This document shows, piece by piece, positions 18,447 to 28,320 of a stretch of 64,000 nt of DNA. The DNA comes from Myxococcaceae bacterium (GTDB lineage: Bacteria; Myxococcota; Myxococcia; Myxococcales; Myxococcaceae), in contig JADGRA010000047.1 of assembly GCA_017881265.1 (NCBI GenBank), forward strand, positions 54,793-118,792. The letters run 5' to 3'. The position numbers and the translations under genes were made by a program. The stretch's first letter is position 1. Each line of letters opens with the position of its first letter. Below the pieces are notes generated by a model that ran no database searches, was not told the origin of the DNA, and saw nothing but the letters and a program-made list of their open reading frames with translations.

Positions 18447-19697
18447 GTGCTCAATCCGCTGTCCCCCACCGCCGCCGTGCAGCGCCCGTCCACCGCGCAG
18501 AGCCAGGCGTGGATGGAGCGCGCGCGCATCAACCTCCTGCAGAACTACAAGCAGCAGCCGCTGGTGCTGGAACGGGGGCAGGGGACGCGGGTGTGGGACG
18601 CCGACGGGCGAGAGTACCTGGACCTCTTGGGGGGCATCGCCACGCTGCCCTTCGGCCACTGCCACCCGGAGATTACGGCCGCGGTGAAGGCGCAGCTGGA
18701 CAAGCTGTGGCACGTCTCCAACGTCTTCTACAGCGAGCCGCAGATTGCTCTGGCCGAGAAGCTGCTGCTGGCCTCCGGGCTGGACCGGGCCTTCTTCTGC
18801 AACTCCGGGGCGGAGGCCAACGAGGCGCTGCTGAAGCTGGCCCGGAAGACGCAGAAGGAACGCGGCCAGAAGGAGCGCGTCGAGTTCATCTGCTTCGAGC
18901 GCAGCTTCCATGGCCGCACCCTGGCCACCGTCACCGCCACCGGGCAGCCCAAGTACCAGCAAGGCTTCGAGCCGCTGCTGCCCGGGGTGCTGCACGTCCC
19001 GTATGGGGACCTCGCGGCGGTGCGTCGGGCGATGGGCCCGCGGACGGCCGCGGTGCTGGTGGAACCCATTCAAGGCGAGGGCGGTGTGCGGCCCGCGCCA
19101 GAAGGCTTCCTGCGCGCGCTGCGCGCCCTGTGTGATGAGGCCGGGGCGCTGCTGTTGGTGGACGAGGTGCAGACAGGCCTTGGACGGACGGGGCGGATGT
19201 TTGGCTTCCAGCATGCGGGCATCCGTCCGGACGGTTTCAGTCTCGCCAAGGGCCTGGGCAACGGCCTTCCCATCGGCGCCATGGTGTGCACCGAGGAGGC
19301 GGGCCGGGCGCTGGTGCCCGGGACGCACGGCAGCACCTTCGGGGGAAACCCGGTGACGGCTGCCGCCGCCCTGGCCACGGTGACGCTGGCCATGGAGCCC
19401 AGTGTCCTGGCCAGTGTGCGCACCAAGGGGGAGTACTTCCTCACCGGGCTGCGGAGGCTGGCGGCGGAGTTGCCAGGGCAGGTGGTGGACGCCCGCGGGC
19501 AGGGGCTGCTGATTGGCGTCGAGCTAGCCGTGGACGCCGGTCCGGTGGTGGGACGCATGCGGGAGCAAGGCGTGCTGAGCAACCTCGCTGGGGAGCGCAC
19601 CGTGCGCTTCGCCCCGGCCTATACGGTGACGGACGAGGAGATGGACCGAGGCATCCTTGCGCTGCGGCGCGCCCTGGCCGCGCCGCCGCCCGGGTGA
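18447..19697 (+). CDS. argD: Class III aminotransferase, acetylornithine aminotransferase type
   Basis: A 416-residue PLP enzyme. Conserved blocks: LDLLGGIATLPFGHCHPEI near the N-terminus, FFCNSGAEANEALLKLAR, LLLVDEVQTGLGRTGRMFGF with the PLP-ring Asp, and the Schiff-base Lys in FSLAKGLGNGLPIGAMV. It best fits ArgD (N-acetylornithine to N-acetylglutamate semialdehyde; also succinyldiaminopimelate), but ornithine or 4-aminobutyrate aminotransferase cannot be excluded by eye. The GTG at 18447 has a near-perfect AGGAGGAG 8 nt upstream. The stop overlaps the GTG of the DnaJ-like gene (GTGA). Confidence 0.85.
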   Translation: MLNPLSPTAAVQRPSTAQSQAWMERARINLLQNYKQQPLVLERGQGTRVWDADGREYLDLLGGIATLPFGHCHPEITAAVKAQLDKLWHVSNVFYSEPQIALAEKLLLASGLDRAFFCNSGAEANEALLKLARKTQKERGQKERVEFICFERSFHGRTLATVTATGQPKYQQGFEPLLPGVLHVPYGDLAAVRRAMGPRTAAVLVEPIQGEGGVRPAPEGFLRALRALCDEAGALLLVDEVQTGLGRTGRMFGFQHAGIRPDGFSLAKGLGNGLPIGAMVCTEEAGRALVPGTHGSTFGGNPVTAAAALATVTLAMEPSVLASVRTKGEYFLTGLRRLAAELPGQVVDARGQGLLIGVELAVDAGPVVGRMREQGVLSNLAGERTVRFAPAYTVTDEEMDRGILALRRALAAPPPG

Positions 19698-20719
19698 GTC
19701 CAGACCCGCGATTTGACAAGCGTTTCCACCCGACCCCTAGAGTTGATGCCGACGTGCTGAGCGAGAACGTGCCGCCCAACACCGACCAGGAGGCTGCGCT
19801 TGCCGAGGCGGTGGAGCTACCGCTCGACCGCAAGCGGGAGATTCTTGCGCGCGAGGCGGCCCTCGGCGAGGACCACTACGCCGTCCTCGGCCTGAAGCCC
19901 GGCGCCACCAAGCAGCAGGTGAGCGCCGCCTACCACGAGGCCAGCCGCGTCTTTCACCCGGACCGCTACTTCGGTAAGCAGCTGGGCAGCTACCAGGGGC
20001 GGCTGGAGCGCGTCTTCCGCCGGCTGGCGGAGGCGCATGCCACGCTGGTGGACGACGCCAAGCGCGACGCCTACCTGAAGGCCAACCCGCGCCTGCGGGT
20101 GGCCGCGGCGGCGGCCGGTCCGGTGCGCCCTCCCACCACCGAGGACGCAGCGGCCCGCGCCGCCGAGCGCCGGGCCCGGCTGGCCCGCCACCCGTACCTG
20201 GCCCGGGGCGCCCAGGCCAAGACGCTGGTGGAGGAAGCCAAGTCCCAGCTGCAGTCCGGCGCGCCGGAGCGGGCCCTGGGGCTGCTGCACCGCGCCCAGC
20301 AGCTCGACCCGCGGGCCAAGTCCAGCGCCAGCGTGCGTTCGCAGGCGGAAGCCCAGAAGAATGCCGAGCGCGCCAAGGCGGAGCTCGCCCACGCGCGCGA
20401 GCTTGCCGCGGCGGGCGATGGGGCCGGCGCACTCAGCGCCTACCGCGAGGTGCTGGCGCTCGAGCCCTCCTCGCACGAGGCGGCCCTGGCGGCGGCGCAG
20501 ATGTTGTTTCGCACCGGAACGCCGGCCGAGGCTCGCACGTTCGCCCAGAAGGCGGTCGACCTGCGGCCAGACCATGTCGGTAGCCTGGTGCTGCTGGGCA
20601 CGGTGTGCAGCCTGCTCGGGATGAACAAGGTGGCTCGCCGTCACCTGGAGTCGGCACTTGCGCGGGATGCGGACAATGCCGAGGCGAAGCAACTCCTCAA
20701 GAAACTCCGCTGGGTGTAG
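19694..20719 (+). CDS. J-domain protein with C-terminal TPRs
   Basis: A 341-residue co-chaperone. The J domain lies at about residues 53-125 (DHYAVLGLKPGATKQQVSAA, then the essential HPD in FHPDRYF). An Ala/Arg-rich linker follows and then about four TPRs (AKSQLQSGAPERALGLLHRA, GAGALSAYREVLALEPSSHE, 'ARTFAQKAVDLRPDHVGS'). There is no Gly/Phe region or zinc-finger domain, so it is not the general DnaJ. The next gene is an Hsp70, so the pair probably works together. The start is uncertain: GTG 19694 overlaps the argD stop, but a promoter-like element at 19713-19743 would favour GTG 19755 or 19767. Confidence 0.85.
   Translation: MSPDPRFDKRFHPTPRVDADVLSENVPPNTDQEAALAEAVELPLDRKREILAREAALGEDHYAVLGLKPGATKQQVSAAYHEASRVFHPDRYFGKQLGSYQGRLERVFRRLAEAHATLVDDAKRDAYLKANPRLRVAAAAAGPVRPPTTEDAAARAAERRARLARHPYLARGAQAKTLVEEAKSQLQSGAPERALGLLHRAQQLDPRAKSSASVRSQAEAQKNAERAKAELAHARELAAAGDGAGALSAYREVLALEPSSHEAALAAAQMLFRTGTPAEARTFAQKAVDLRPDHVGSLVLLGTVCSLLGMNKVARRHLESALARDADNAEAKQLLKKLRWV
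19713..19743 (+). promoter_or_regulatory. Possible promoter for the J-domain/DnaK cassette
   Basis: A perfect TTGACA (19713-19718) is followed after 19 nt by TAGAGT (19738-19743). Spacing is one or two nt long for sigma70. If used, translation would begin at GTG 19755 or 19767 from an almost leaderless mRNA, shortening the J-domain protein by 20-24 residues. Confidence 0.35.
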
Positions 20720-20733
20720 GGTGTGAACGGGGG

Positions 20734-22574
<1,841 letters not shown>

Positions 22575-22578
<4 letters not shown>

Positions 22579-23867
22579 GCGGCGGACGGGCCATCCAGCT
22601 CGTGGAGGCGGGACTCTGGTTGCGGATGAGTGGCGACCTGGACGGGGCCCGCCGTCTCTTTGAGCAGGCCCTCCGGCTCGACCCGACGTGCGAGCGCGCG
22701 CGCGAGCTGCTCGGGACGAAGCCGGCCGAAGAGGCGCTCCCCGAGGAGCTGCAGCACGTACCGAGCTCCGCCACCAACCTGTTTGCCGTGCCGCTCCCGC
22801 GCCTGTTTTCGGAGCCCACGGCCGAGAGGCCCGAGGCCCCCACCGACCCCTTCATCCCCCTGGCGATGGTGCGCCCCCTTCCGCCCATGTCGGAGCTCCC
22901 GGCGGCGGCCCCGCCGCCAGCGGCGCCACGCGCCTGGACGCCGCTGCCGGTTCAGCTGCCCCCCGTCCCCGCTCCCCAGGCGGCACGGACCGTGGCGCCG
23001 GCCGTTACCCTGCCACCCTTGCCCGTGCCGCTGCCGGCACGTGCGGGCAGGACGCCCCCCCCCCAGCCAAGGGCCCCGGTGGCCCCGCTGGGGACACCGG
23101 CTCCCGCTCCGCCCGCGGCGCGTGGCACGCCGCTTCCTTCTGTTGCGCCCCAGGCCCCCCCGCCGCCTCCCACATCCTCCCTGTCGAGCCGGACGCCAGT
23201 GCCGCCGGCCCCGTCACCGTCCTCGACGTGGGCTGTCGGCACCACCGCCCTGCCGCCAGAGCCAGGCCCCAGTGGCGACAGCCCCGGGGCGGTGGGGTCG
23301 GACGACTGGTGGACGGACGGCGTCACCACGCCCGCCCCGCCCAAGGACGCCTGGGAAGTCGGGCGGCCCCGTCCGACGACGCTGCCACCCTCCGAGGCGA
23401 CCGAGGGGGACGCGCTGAACCTGGTGGCGCCCCTGCCGGCGAGCGCGGGCGGGACGCCGCTTCCGGCCAAGATGCCGTCCGACCCCCGGCAGGAGGCGCG
23501 CAAGCTGCTGCAGCGGGCCCGGGAGCTTCAAGGGCTGGATGACCACAGCGGAGCCCGCGAGCTGCTGCTGCAGGCCCAGGCCCTCGACACCGAGGACCCG
23601 GACGTGGCGCGGGCCCTGGCGGAGAGCGAACAGACGCTGCAGGCGCTCTACGAGTCCAAGCTGGGCAAGCTGACGACGGTTCCGCGGGTGCGCCTCCGCG
23701 AGGACGAGGTCATCTGGCTCAACCTCGACCACCGGGCGGGCTTCATCCTCGCGCAAATCGACGGCACCCTGACGTTTGACGACCTCTTCAGCGTCTCGGG
23801 CATGTCGCGGCTGGACACCGCCCGCATCCTCGTCCAGCTGCTCGAGCAGCGCGTCATCATCCGATAG
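22575..23867 (+). CDS. Proline-rich TPR protein with conserved C-terminal ~60-residue domain
   Basis: A 430-residue protein that starts on the dnaK-paralogue stop (GTGA). The N-terminus carries one TPR (GLWLRMSGDLDGARRLFEQA). Residues ~75-285 are a low-complexity Pro/Ala/Thr region. A second TPR-like pair follows (KLLQRARELQGLDDHSGARE). The C-terminus has a compact domain (EVIWLNLDHRAGFILAQIDG then FDDLFSVSGMSRLDTARILV). I have seen that ending on other Myxococcota TPR proteins but know no function for it. No signal peptide, so probably cytosolic. As the third member of a J-domain/Hsp70/TPR cassette it may be a client adaptor; that is inference. Confidence 0.75.
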
Positions 23868-23903
23868 TCGCCAAGCGGCGGGCGGAGCCCCCCCAAGAGA
23901 AAG

Positions 23904-24380
23904 TCAGCCGCGGACGAGTCCGGTGAAGAGGCCCCGGACAGCCGTCCGGCCGTGCTGGTTGACGGACTCGGTGCGGACCACCAGCACCTCGTGACGTCCG
24001 CGCATGGACACCTCCACCAGCTCGCCGTGCGTGGTTAGCACGTCGCCGGGCCGCAGCACTTCGAGGAACTCGAAGTCCTGTCCCGCGTGGACCAGCCTCA
24101 GCAAGTCCACGCCGAGGGCCGGGTCGAGCACGGCCGCCCCGAAGGGGGTGATGGCGAAGGTGACGGCGAAAGTGGGGAAGGCGATGACGCCGTGGTACGG
24201 CCCGCGCGCCGCCGCGCCCTCGTCGTGCAGCACCGGGTGAACGTCCTCGGGCAGGCCGGACAGCCCGAGGTTGGGCATCCCTCCGGAGATGGCGGAGGCG
24301 TACTCGCGCAGCTTCTCCAGCCCTACCGTGTAGCGGAAGGGCCCCCAGCGACGCCCGACTAGCGCAGGGTCGATGGGCAT
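23904..24380 (-). CDS. MaoC-like dehydratase N-terminal (FAS1-DH type) hot-dog protein
   Basis: A 158-residue hot-dog-fold protein beginning MPIDPALVGRRWGPFRYTVG, a typical start for the N-terminal MaoC/'FAS1_DH_region' half of split (R)-hydratases, followed by AISGGMPN, a proposed acyl-chain side. It lacks the active Asp/His pair, which its neighbour carries. Start ATG 24380 shares one base with the stop of the upstream partner (TAATG), so the two subunits are translated together and likely form a heterodimer like mycobacterial HadA-HadB. Substrate chain length unknown. Confidence 0.8.
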   Translation of the reverse strand: MPIDPALVGRRWGPFRYTVGLEKLREYASAISGGMPNLGLSGLPEDVHPVLHDEGAAARGPYHGVIAFPTFAVTFAITPFGAAVLDPALGVDLLRLVHAGQDFEFLEVLRPGDVLTTHGELVEVSMRGRHEVLVVRTESVNQHGRTAVRGLFTGLVRG

Positions 24381-24787
24381 TACCGCAACCCTTCCGGGCG
24401 CGTGCGCCCCTCGACGGCGACGTCCTTGAGCACCTCTTCCCCCCGCTGGTTCTCGGCACGCACGGTGGCATGCACGCGCTCGCCGTCGACGGCCGTCACC
24501 ACCCCGCGGAAGGTGAGGGTGTCGTCGAGCGCCACCGGCCGGCTGAAACGCGCCTGCACCCGGGTGACGGCTCCGGGGTCGCCCAGGTAGCGCGCGAAGC
24601 AGTCCACTGCCCAAGCGAGCGTGCACAGCCCCTGCAGGATGTTGCCGCCGAGGCCCGCGAGTCGCCCCACCTCGGGGTCGATGTGGATGGGATTGAAGTC
24701 TCCCGAAGCGCCCGCGTAGTAGATGGGACGGTAACGGTCGACCTCCCGCACCAACTCGAACGTTTCTCCCACGCTGTGGCTCGCCAT
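24380..24787 (-). CDS. MaoC-like (R)-specific enoyl hydratase, catalytic subunit
   Basis: A 135-residue hot-dog hydratase. YYAGASGDFNPIHIDPEVGR carries the family's catalytic Asp and His (D-x4-H in GDFNPIHID), and GNILQGLCTLAW the oxyanion-side Gly. It adds or removes water at the 2,3-position of acyl-CoA or acyl-ACP with (R) stereochemistry. Paired with the following non-catalytic MaoC-N subunit it resembles HadB of HadAB. ATG at 24787, 28 nt downstream of the SDR gene's stop on the same strand, suggesting an operon SDR-hydratase B-hydratase A. Confidence 0.85.
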   Translation of the reverse strand: MASHSVGETFELVREVDRYRPIYYAGASGDFNPIHIDPEVGRLAGLGGNILQGLCTLAWAVDCFARYLGDPGAVTRVQARFSRPVALDDTLTFRGVVTAVDGERVHATVRAENQRGEEVLKDVAVEGRTRPEGLR

Positions 24788-24815
24788 CAGGGTCCCAACT
24801 CCTTCTGTTTGTGGG

Positions 24816-25934
24816 TTAGCTGCGCGCCTCATCCAGCGGGTCTTCCACCTCGTCCCGGGCCTCAGCGCGCCGCTGGTAGACGTCGCGCACATAGGCCACC
24901 AGCCGGTCGAGGTAGCTGGTGAGGGGGGGGCAGCGCACGCCCGTCCGGTCCAGTAGCTCCTGGGTGGCGTGGCTGGTGAAGAAGGCCATCTGGCTGACGT
25001 AGCTGAGGGCGGCTCTTTGGGGACGGGCCAGCTTGTCGAGGAAGGGCAGGCGCAGAAAGACGTCGGCTGCCAGCGCCGGGAATTTGAAGCGGGGCACGCG
25101 CTTGTTGGAGCGCTCGGCGATGATTTCGTAGACGCGCCCGGTGCTCATCGGACTGGGGTCCACCAGGTGGAAGGTGCCCCCGGCGCCCCGCGCATCGCGG
25201 GAGATGGCCCAGGCGGCCTGCACCACGAAGTCCACCGGCACCACGTTGAGTGGGGCCGCGCCGCCCCCGGGGAGCGGTAGCGGCACTACCAGCGGGCTCA
25301 TCACCAGCAGGATGGCCAGAGCGTAGGGGCCCTCAAAGCGGTCCACCTCGCCGGTGGTGGAGTCGCCAATCACCGTCGAGGGGCGGAAGATGGTGACCGG
25401 CAATGCCGCGGCGGCGCGCGCCACCAGCTGTTCGCCCTGGAACTTCGTCTCCTCATAGGCGTTGCGGAACGACTGGCCGCGGTCCAGCTCGTCCTCGGCG
25501 ATGATGCCCACCCGGTCGCCGGCCACGTGGCAGGTGGAGAAGTGGTTGAAGCGGCGAAGCTGGGTGCATTCGCGCGCGAGCTCCAGGACGTTGCGGGTGC
25601 CGTCGACGTTGACGCGCGTCGCGGTGTCCCGCGACACGGTGAAGTGGCTCGCGGCGGCCAGGTGAAAGATGTCCGTCACGCGCTCCGTCACCCGCGCCAC
25701 TTCCTCGCCGCTCAGGCCCAGGTGCAAGTCGGTGACGTCCCCCGACAGCACCTCGGCCGAGGCGCCCTTCAGCCGCTTCGCCTGGGCCCGGGCCTCCTCG
25801 AGGAATTTCGGCTGCGCCAAGAGGAAGAGGTGCCCCTTGGCGTCATTGCGCGCGATGTGCTCCACCAGGCGCTTCCCGATGAACCCGGGATAGCCAGTGA
25901 CGAGGTAGGTGCCGGGGTCTCGGGTCTCTGCCAT
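24816..25934 (-). CDS. NAD(P)-dependent SDR, thioester-reductase/male-sterility type
   Basis: A 372-residue extended SDR. The Rossmann motif is TYLVTGYPGFIGKRLVEHIA (TGxxGFxG). The catalytic Tyr-x3-Lys is in AYEETKFQGEQLV, with HFSTCHVAGD upstream. The C-terminal half (FHLVDPSPMSTGRVYEIIAE) matches the fatty-acyl reductase / thioester reductase (NAD_binding_4) family rather than sugar epimerases. It may reduce an acyl thioester or act on a beta-hydroxyacyl chain; the downstream MaoC pair favours acyl chemistry. The ATG is 18 nt from coaE's stop; TAGACT, whose TAG is the coaE stop codon, lies 15 nt before the ATG. Confidence 0.82.
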   Translation of the reverse strand: MAETRDPGTYLVTGYPGFIGKRLVEHIARNDAKGHLFLLAQPKFLEEARAQAKRLKGASAEVLSGDVTDLHLGLSGEEVARVTERVTDIFHLAAASHFTVSRDTATRVNVDGTRNVLELARECTQLRRFNHFSTCHVAGDRVGIIAEDELDRGQSFRNAYEETKFQGEQLVARAAAALPVTIFRPSTVIGDSTTGEVDRFEGPYALAILLVMSPLVVPLPLPGGGAAPLNVVPVDFVVQAAWAISRDARGAGGTFHLVDPSPMSTGRVYEIIAERSNKRVPRFKFPALAADVFLRLPFLDKLARPQRAALSYVSQMAFFTSHATQELLDRTGVRCPPLTSYLDRLVAYVRDVYQRRAEARDEVEDPLDEARS

Positions 25935-25952
25935 TTTCGCGCCCCGGGGAGT

Positions 25953-26552
25953 CTACCCAGCTCCGCCCCCGAGCGCCTTCCAGATTTCCACCACCTGGCC
26001 CCGCGTCTGCTCCCGGCTGCCCGTGTTGTCCACTACCCAGGTGGCCACCGCGCGCTTGTCGTCGAGTGGCGCCTGGGCCTGGATGCGGCGGTCCGCCTCC
26101 TCGGCCCCAAGGGATTCGCGGGCCATCAGCCGGGAGCGCTGCACCGGCAGCGGGACCCAGACGACGATGACGCCGTCCATGGCGTGGTGCAGCCCGTTCT
26201 CGATGAGGAGCGCGGCGTCGTAGACGCACGTGCTGACGCCGGCCCGCTCCAGGAGTTCCGTGCGCCGCGCCACCTCCGCCTGGATGCGGGGATGGACGAT
26301 GGCGTTGAGCGCCGCGCGCTCGGCCGGCTCGGCGAAGATGCGGGAGGCGAGTGCGGCGCGGTCGAGCTGCCCCGTGCCATCGACCGTCCCGGGGAACCGC
26401 CTGGCAATCTCCTCGAGGGCGGGCTGGCCCGGGCGCACCACGTCGCGCGCGACCTGGTCCGCGTCGATGATACTGGCCCCCAGGCTCCGCAGCATGTCGG
26501 CGACGGTGCTCTTCCCCGAGGCAATGCCACCGGTGAGGCCGACCAGGCGCAA
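25953..26552 (-). CDS. coaE: Dephospho-CoA kinase
   Basis: A 199-residue P-loop kinase for the last step of CoA synthesis. RLVGLTGGIASGKSTVADML contains Walker A (GGIASGKS). SIIDADQVARDVV carries the catalytic Asp. The lid region GTVDGTGQLDRAALASRIF and HPRIQAEVARR are normal. TTG start at 26552, as no ATG/GTG fits the conserved N-terminus. It is in line with the SDR/MaoC genes, so CoA supply and acyl-CoA chemistry may be co-transcribed. Confidence 0.94.
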   Translation of the reverse strand: MRLVGLTGGIASGKSTVADMLRSLGASIIDADQVARDVVRPGQPALEEIARRFPGTVDGTGQLDRAALASRIFAEPAERAALNAIVHPRIQAEVARRTELLERAGVSTCVYDAALLIENGLHHAMDGVIVVWVPLPVQRSRLMARESLGAEEADRRIQAQAPLDDKRAVATWVVDNTGSREQTRGQVVEIWKALGGGAG

Positions 26553-26565
26553 GGGCGCGCCTCCG

Positions 26566-27045
26566 TCAAGGAGTGTGCGTGGACTTCACCGACTGGAAGA
26601 CGAAGGACTTCACCTTATCCCCCTCCTCGTCGAAGAACACCGCCATCCCGAGGCGGGGGTAGAGGTAGTAGGTGCGGAAGTCCTCGGTCAGCTTCTTCTG
26701 GAAGCAGTTGCCCGCCGCGGGAGGGCCCGCCGCGGGGCAGGGGGGCCCGTAGCTGCTTTCCACCGTCTCTCGGTCCACCACCGGCCCGGGGAAGACGTCG
26801 ATGCGCTCTACCAGCCCAGTGGCCGGGTCGACGCGGAACTGTGCCTCCGCCGTGCCCTTGATGGCCGAGGTCCCGTTGTAGGCCAGCACCTGGTGCCCCT
26901 CGAAGCTGAGCGTCTTGGACGGGGGGCCGAAGCGCTTGAGCACCTCCTCCTTGGCGGTGACGCCCGGCTCCACGCCGTTCCAAGCACGGGCGTGGGCCAG
27001 GGCGGGAAGCAGCAGGGCGAAGGAAAGGAGAAAGGCGAAGCGCAC
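26566..27045 (-). CDS. Small exported protein (SmpA/BamE-like pattern)
   Basis: A 159-residue protein. The GTG at 27045 gives a good signal peptide (RFAFLLSFALLLPALAHA). The mature part starts WNGVEPGVTAKEEVLKRFG and ends with TYYLYPRLGMAVFFDEEG. The 'PGVTAKEEVLKRFGPPS' pattern is typical of the two-helix start of SmpA/OmlA (BamE)-type folds, but the overall match is weak. Two Cys lie in PPCPAAG and GNCFQKK. It ends 13 nt before coaE on the same strand. Function unknown. Confidence 0.7.
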   Translation of the reverse strand: MRFAFLLSFALLLPALAHARAWNGVEPGVTAKEEVLKRFGPPSKTLSFEGHQVLAYNGTSAIKGTAEAQFRVDPATGLVERIDVFPGPVVDRETVESSYGPPCPAAGPPAAGNCFQKKLTEDFRTYYLYPRLGMAVFFDEEGDKVKSFVFQSVKSTHTP

Positions 27046-27154
27046 GGGTGATTCCAGTCTATTCGAAGCGAGCCAGAGTCCCTCAATCTGGGCGTTGCTC
27101 CCACACAGGGGTTGCCGGTGCGCGCAACCGTCTGTTACGCCCCCCTCTGGCACC

Positions 27155-27652
27155 ATGCTCACAGGCCCGCTTCGACGTGTAGGGGTGGCAGCGGTGGGCG
27201 TGGCGGCGCTCAGCTCGGCAGTGGCGCTGGGCGCAGACTTTCTCGGGCCGGACAGCTGCAAGGCGTGCCACGCAGAGGCCTATGCCGCCTGGAGCACCTC
27301 CAAGCACGCGCGCAGCGCCGAGTCGCTGACGCGCGAGCAGCAGCGGGACCCGCGCTGCACGGCCTGCCATTCCCCCAACCTGGCCGAGCAGCGGTTGGCT
27401 GCCGTCAGCTGCGAGACGTGCCACGGCGCCGGCCAGTACTACGCCCCGTCCTACGTCATGAAGGACCCCGAGCTGGCGCGCCTGGTCGGGCTGCTGGACC
27501 CCGGCGAGCGGTCCTGCCGAAGCTGCCATGACCCCGGCTCGCCCTCGCTGTTGCCCTTCGACTTCACCAGCAAGCTGAAGGCGATGGACCACTGGAGCGC
27601 AGCGCGCAAGGGACGCTCGGCCGAGGCCGCGCCGGCGCGCGCGACGCAGTGA
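27155..27652 (+). CDS. Exported tetraheme c-type cytochrome
   Basis: A 165-residue protein with a signal peptide (residues ~1-26, ending ALGA) and four CXXCH heme c sites: CKACH, CTACH, CETCH and CRSCH. Extra His residues (SKHARSAES, KAMDHWSAARKG) could be distal ligands. This is the small multiheme 'cytochrome c554-like' type that moves electrons in the periplasm. The stop overlaps the GTG start of engB (GTGA), an odd partner for a periplasmic electron carrier. ATG 27155 chosen because it directly precedes the signal peptide. Confidence 0.85.
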   Translation: MLTGPLRRVGVAAVGVAALSSAVALGADFLGPDSCKACHAEAYAAWSTSKHARSAESLTREQQRDPRCTACHSPNLAEQRLAAVSCETCHGAGQYYAPSYVMKDPELARLVGLLDPGERSCRSCHDPGSPSLLPFDFTSKLKAMDHWSAARKGRSAEAAPARATQ

Positions 27653-28284
27653 GTATTCGTCCCGTCGAGGCGCGCTTCGTCACCACGGCCGTAGGCCCGG
27701 AGGGCTACCCTACTGGAGGGACGCCGGAGATTGCCTTCGTCGGGCGAAGCAACGTCGGCAAGTCGTCGATGATTAATACGCTGTCGGGCAGGAAGAAGCT
27801 GGTGCGCGTCTCGAACACCCCCGGTCGCACCCGGACCCTAAACTTCTTCGACGTCGACCTGGTGCGCGGCGACGTCCGCCGCAGCGTGCGCTTCGCCGAC
27901 CTTCCGGGCTACGGCTTTGCCAAGGTGCAGAAGACGCAGCGGGCCACCTGGGAGGAGATGATTACCAGTTACCTCGAGCGCCGCGAAGAGTTGCGGGGCG
28001 TGGTGAGCATTATTGATGCCGAGGTCGGACCGACCCCGGACGATGTGCGTACCCTTGGCTACCTGCGCCGGGCAGGGCGCCCGACGTTGGTGGTCGCCAC
28101 CAAGCTGGACCGCCTGGCCAAGGCGCGCCGCCGCCCCAAGCTGCGTGCCATTGCACAGACGCTGGGCGTGGAGCCCGAGTGGGTGCTCGGTTTCTCAGCA
28201 ACGGAAAAACTGGGCCTCACTGAAGTGCTGGAGGCCGTCTGGGAGCTAACAGGTATGCGCGACACCTCTGTTGACCCGCCCTGA
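27649..28284 (+). CDS. engB: Ribosome biogenesis GTPase EngB (YihA/YsxC)
   Basis: A 211-residue GTPase required for 50S assembly. G1 is FVGRSNVGKSSMINTL. G2 is NTPGRTRTLNFF. G3 is FADLPGYGFAKVQK. G4 is VVATKLDRLAK and G5 is FSATEKLGL. These are exactly the EngB motifs. GTG start overlapping the cytochrome stop. A promoter for the next gene appears to overlap its 3' end. Confidence 0.95.
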   Translation: MSIRPVEARFVTTAVGPEGYPTGGTPEIAFVGRSNVGKSSMINTLSGRKKLVRVSNTPGRTRTLNFFDVDLVRGDVRRSVRFADLPGYGFAKVQKTQRATWEEMITSYLERREELRGVVSIIDAEVGPTPDDVRTLGYLRRAGRPTLVVATKLDRLAKARRRPKLRAIAQTLGVEPEWVLGFSATEKLGLTEVLEAVWELTGMRDTSVDPP

Positions 28285-28299
28285 ACCTACGCCGATGAT
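28271..28299 (+). promoter_or_regulatory. Predicted promoter for the propeller lipoprotein
   Basis: TTGACC (28271-28276), 17-nt spacer, GATGAT (28294-28299), overlapping the last codons of engB. The start site would be near 28306, which favours ATG 28321 (RBS GGAGAA at 28311-28316) as the translation start. Confidence 0.45.
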
Positions 28300-28320
28300 T
28301 CCTAGATGGTGGAGAAGCAG

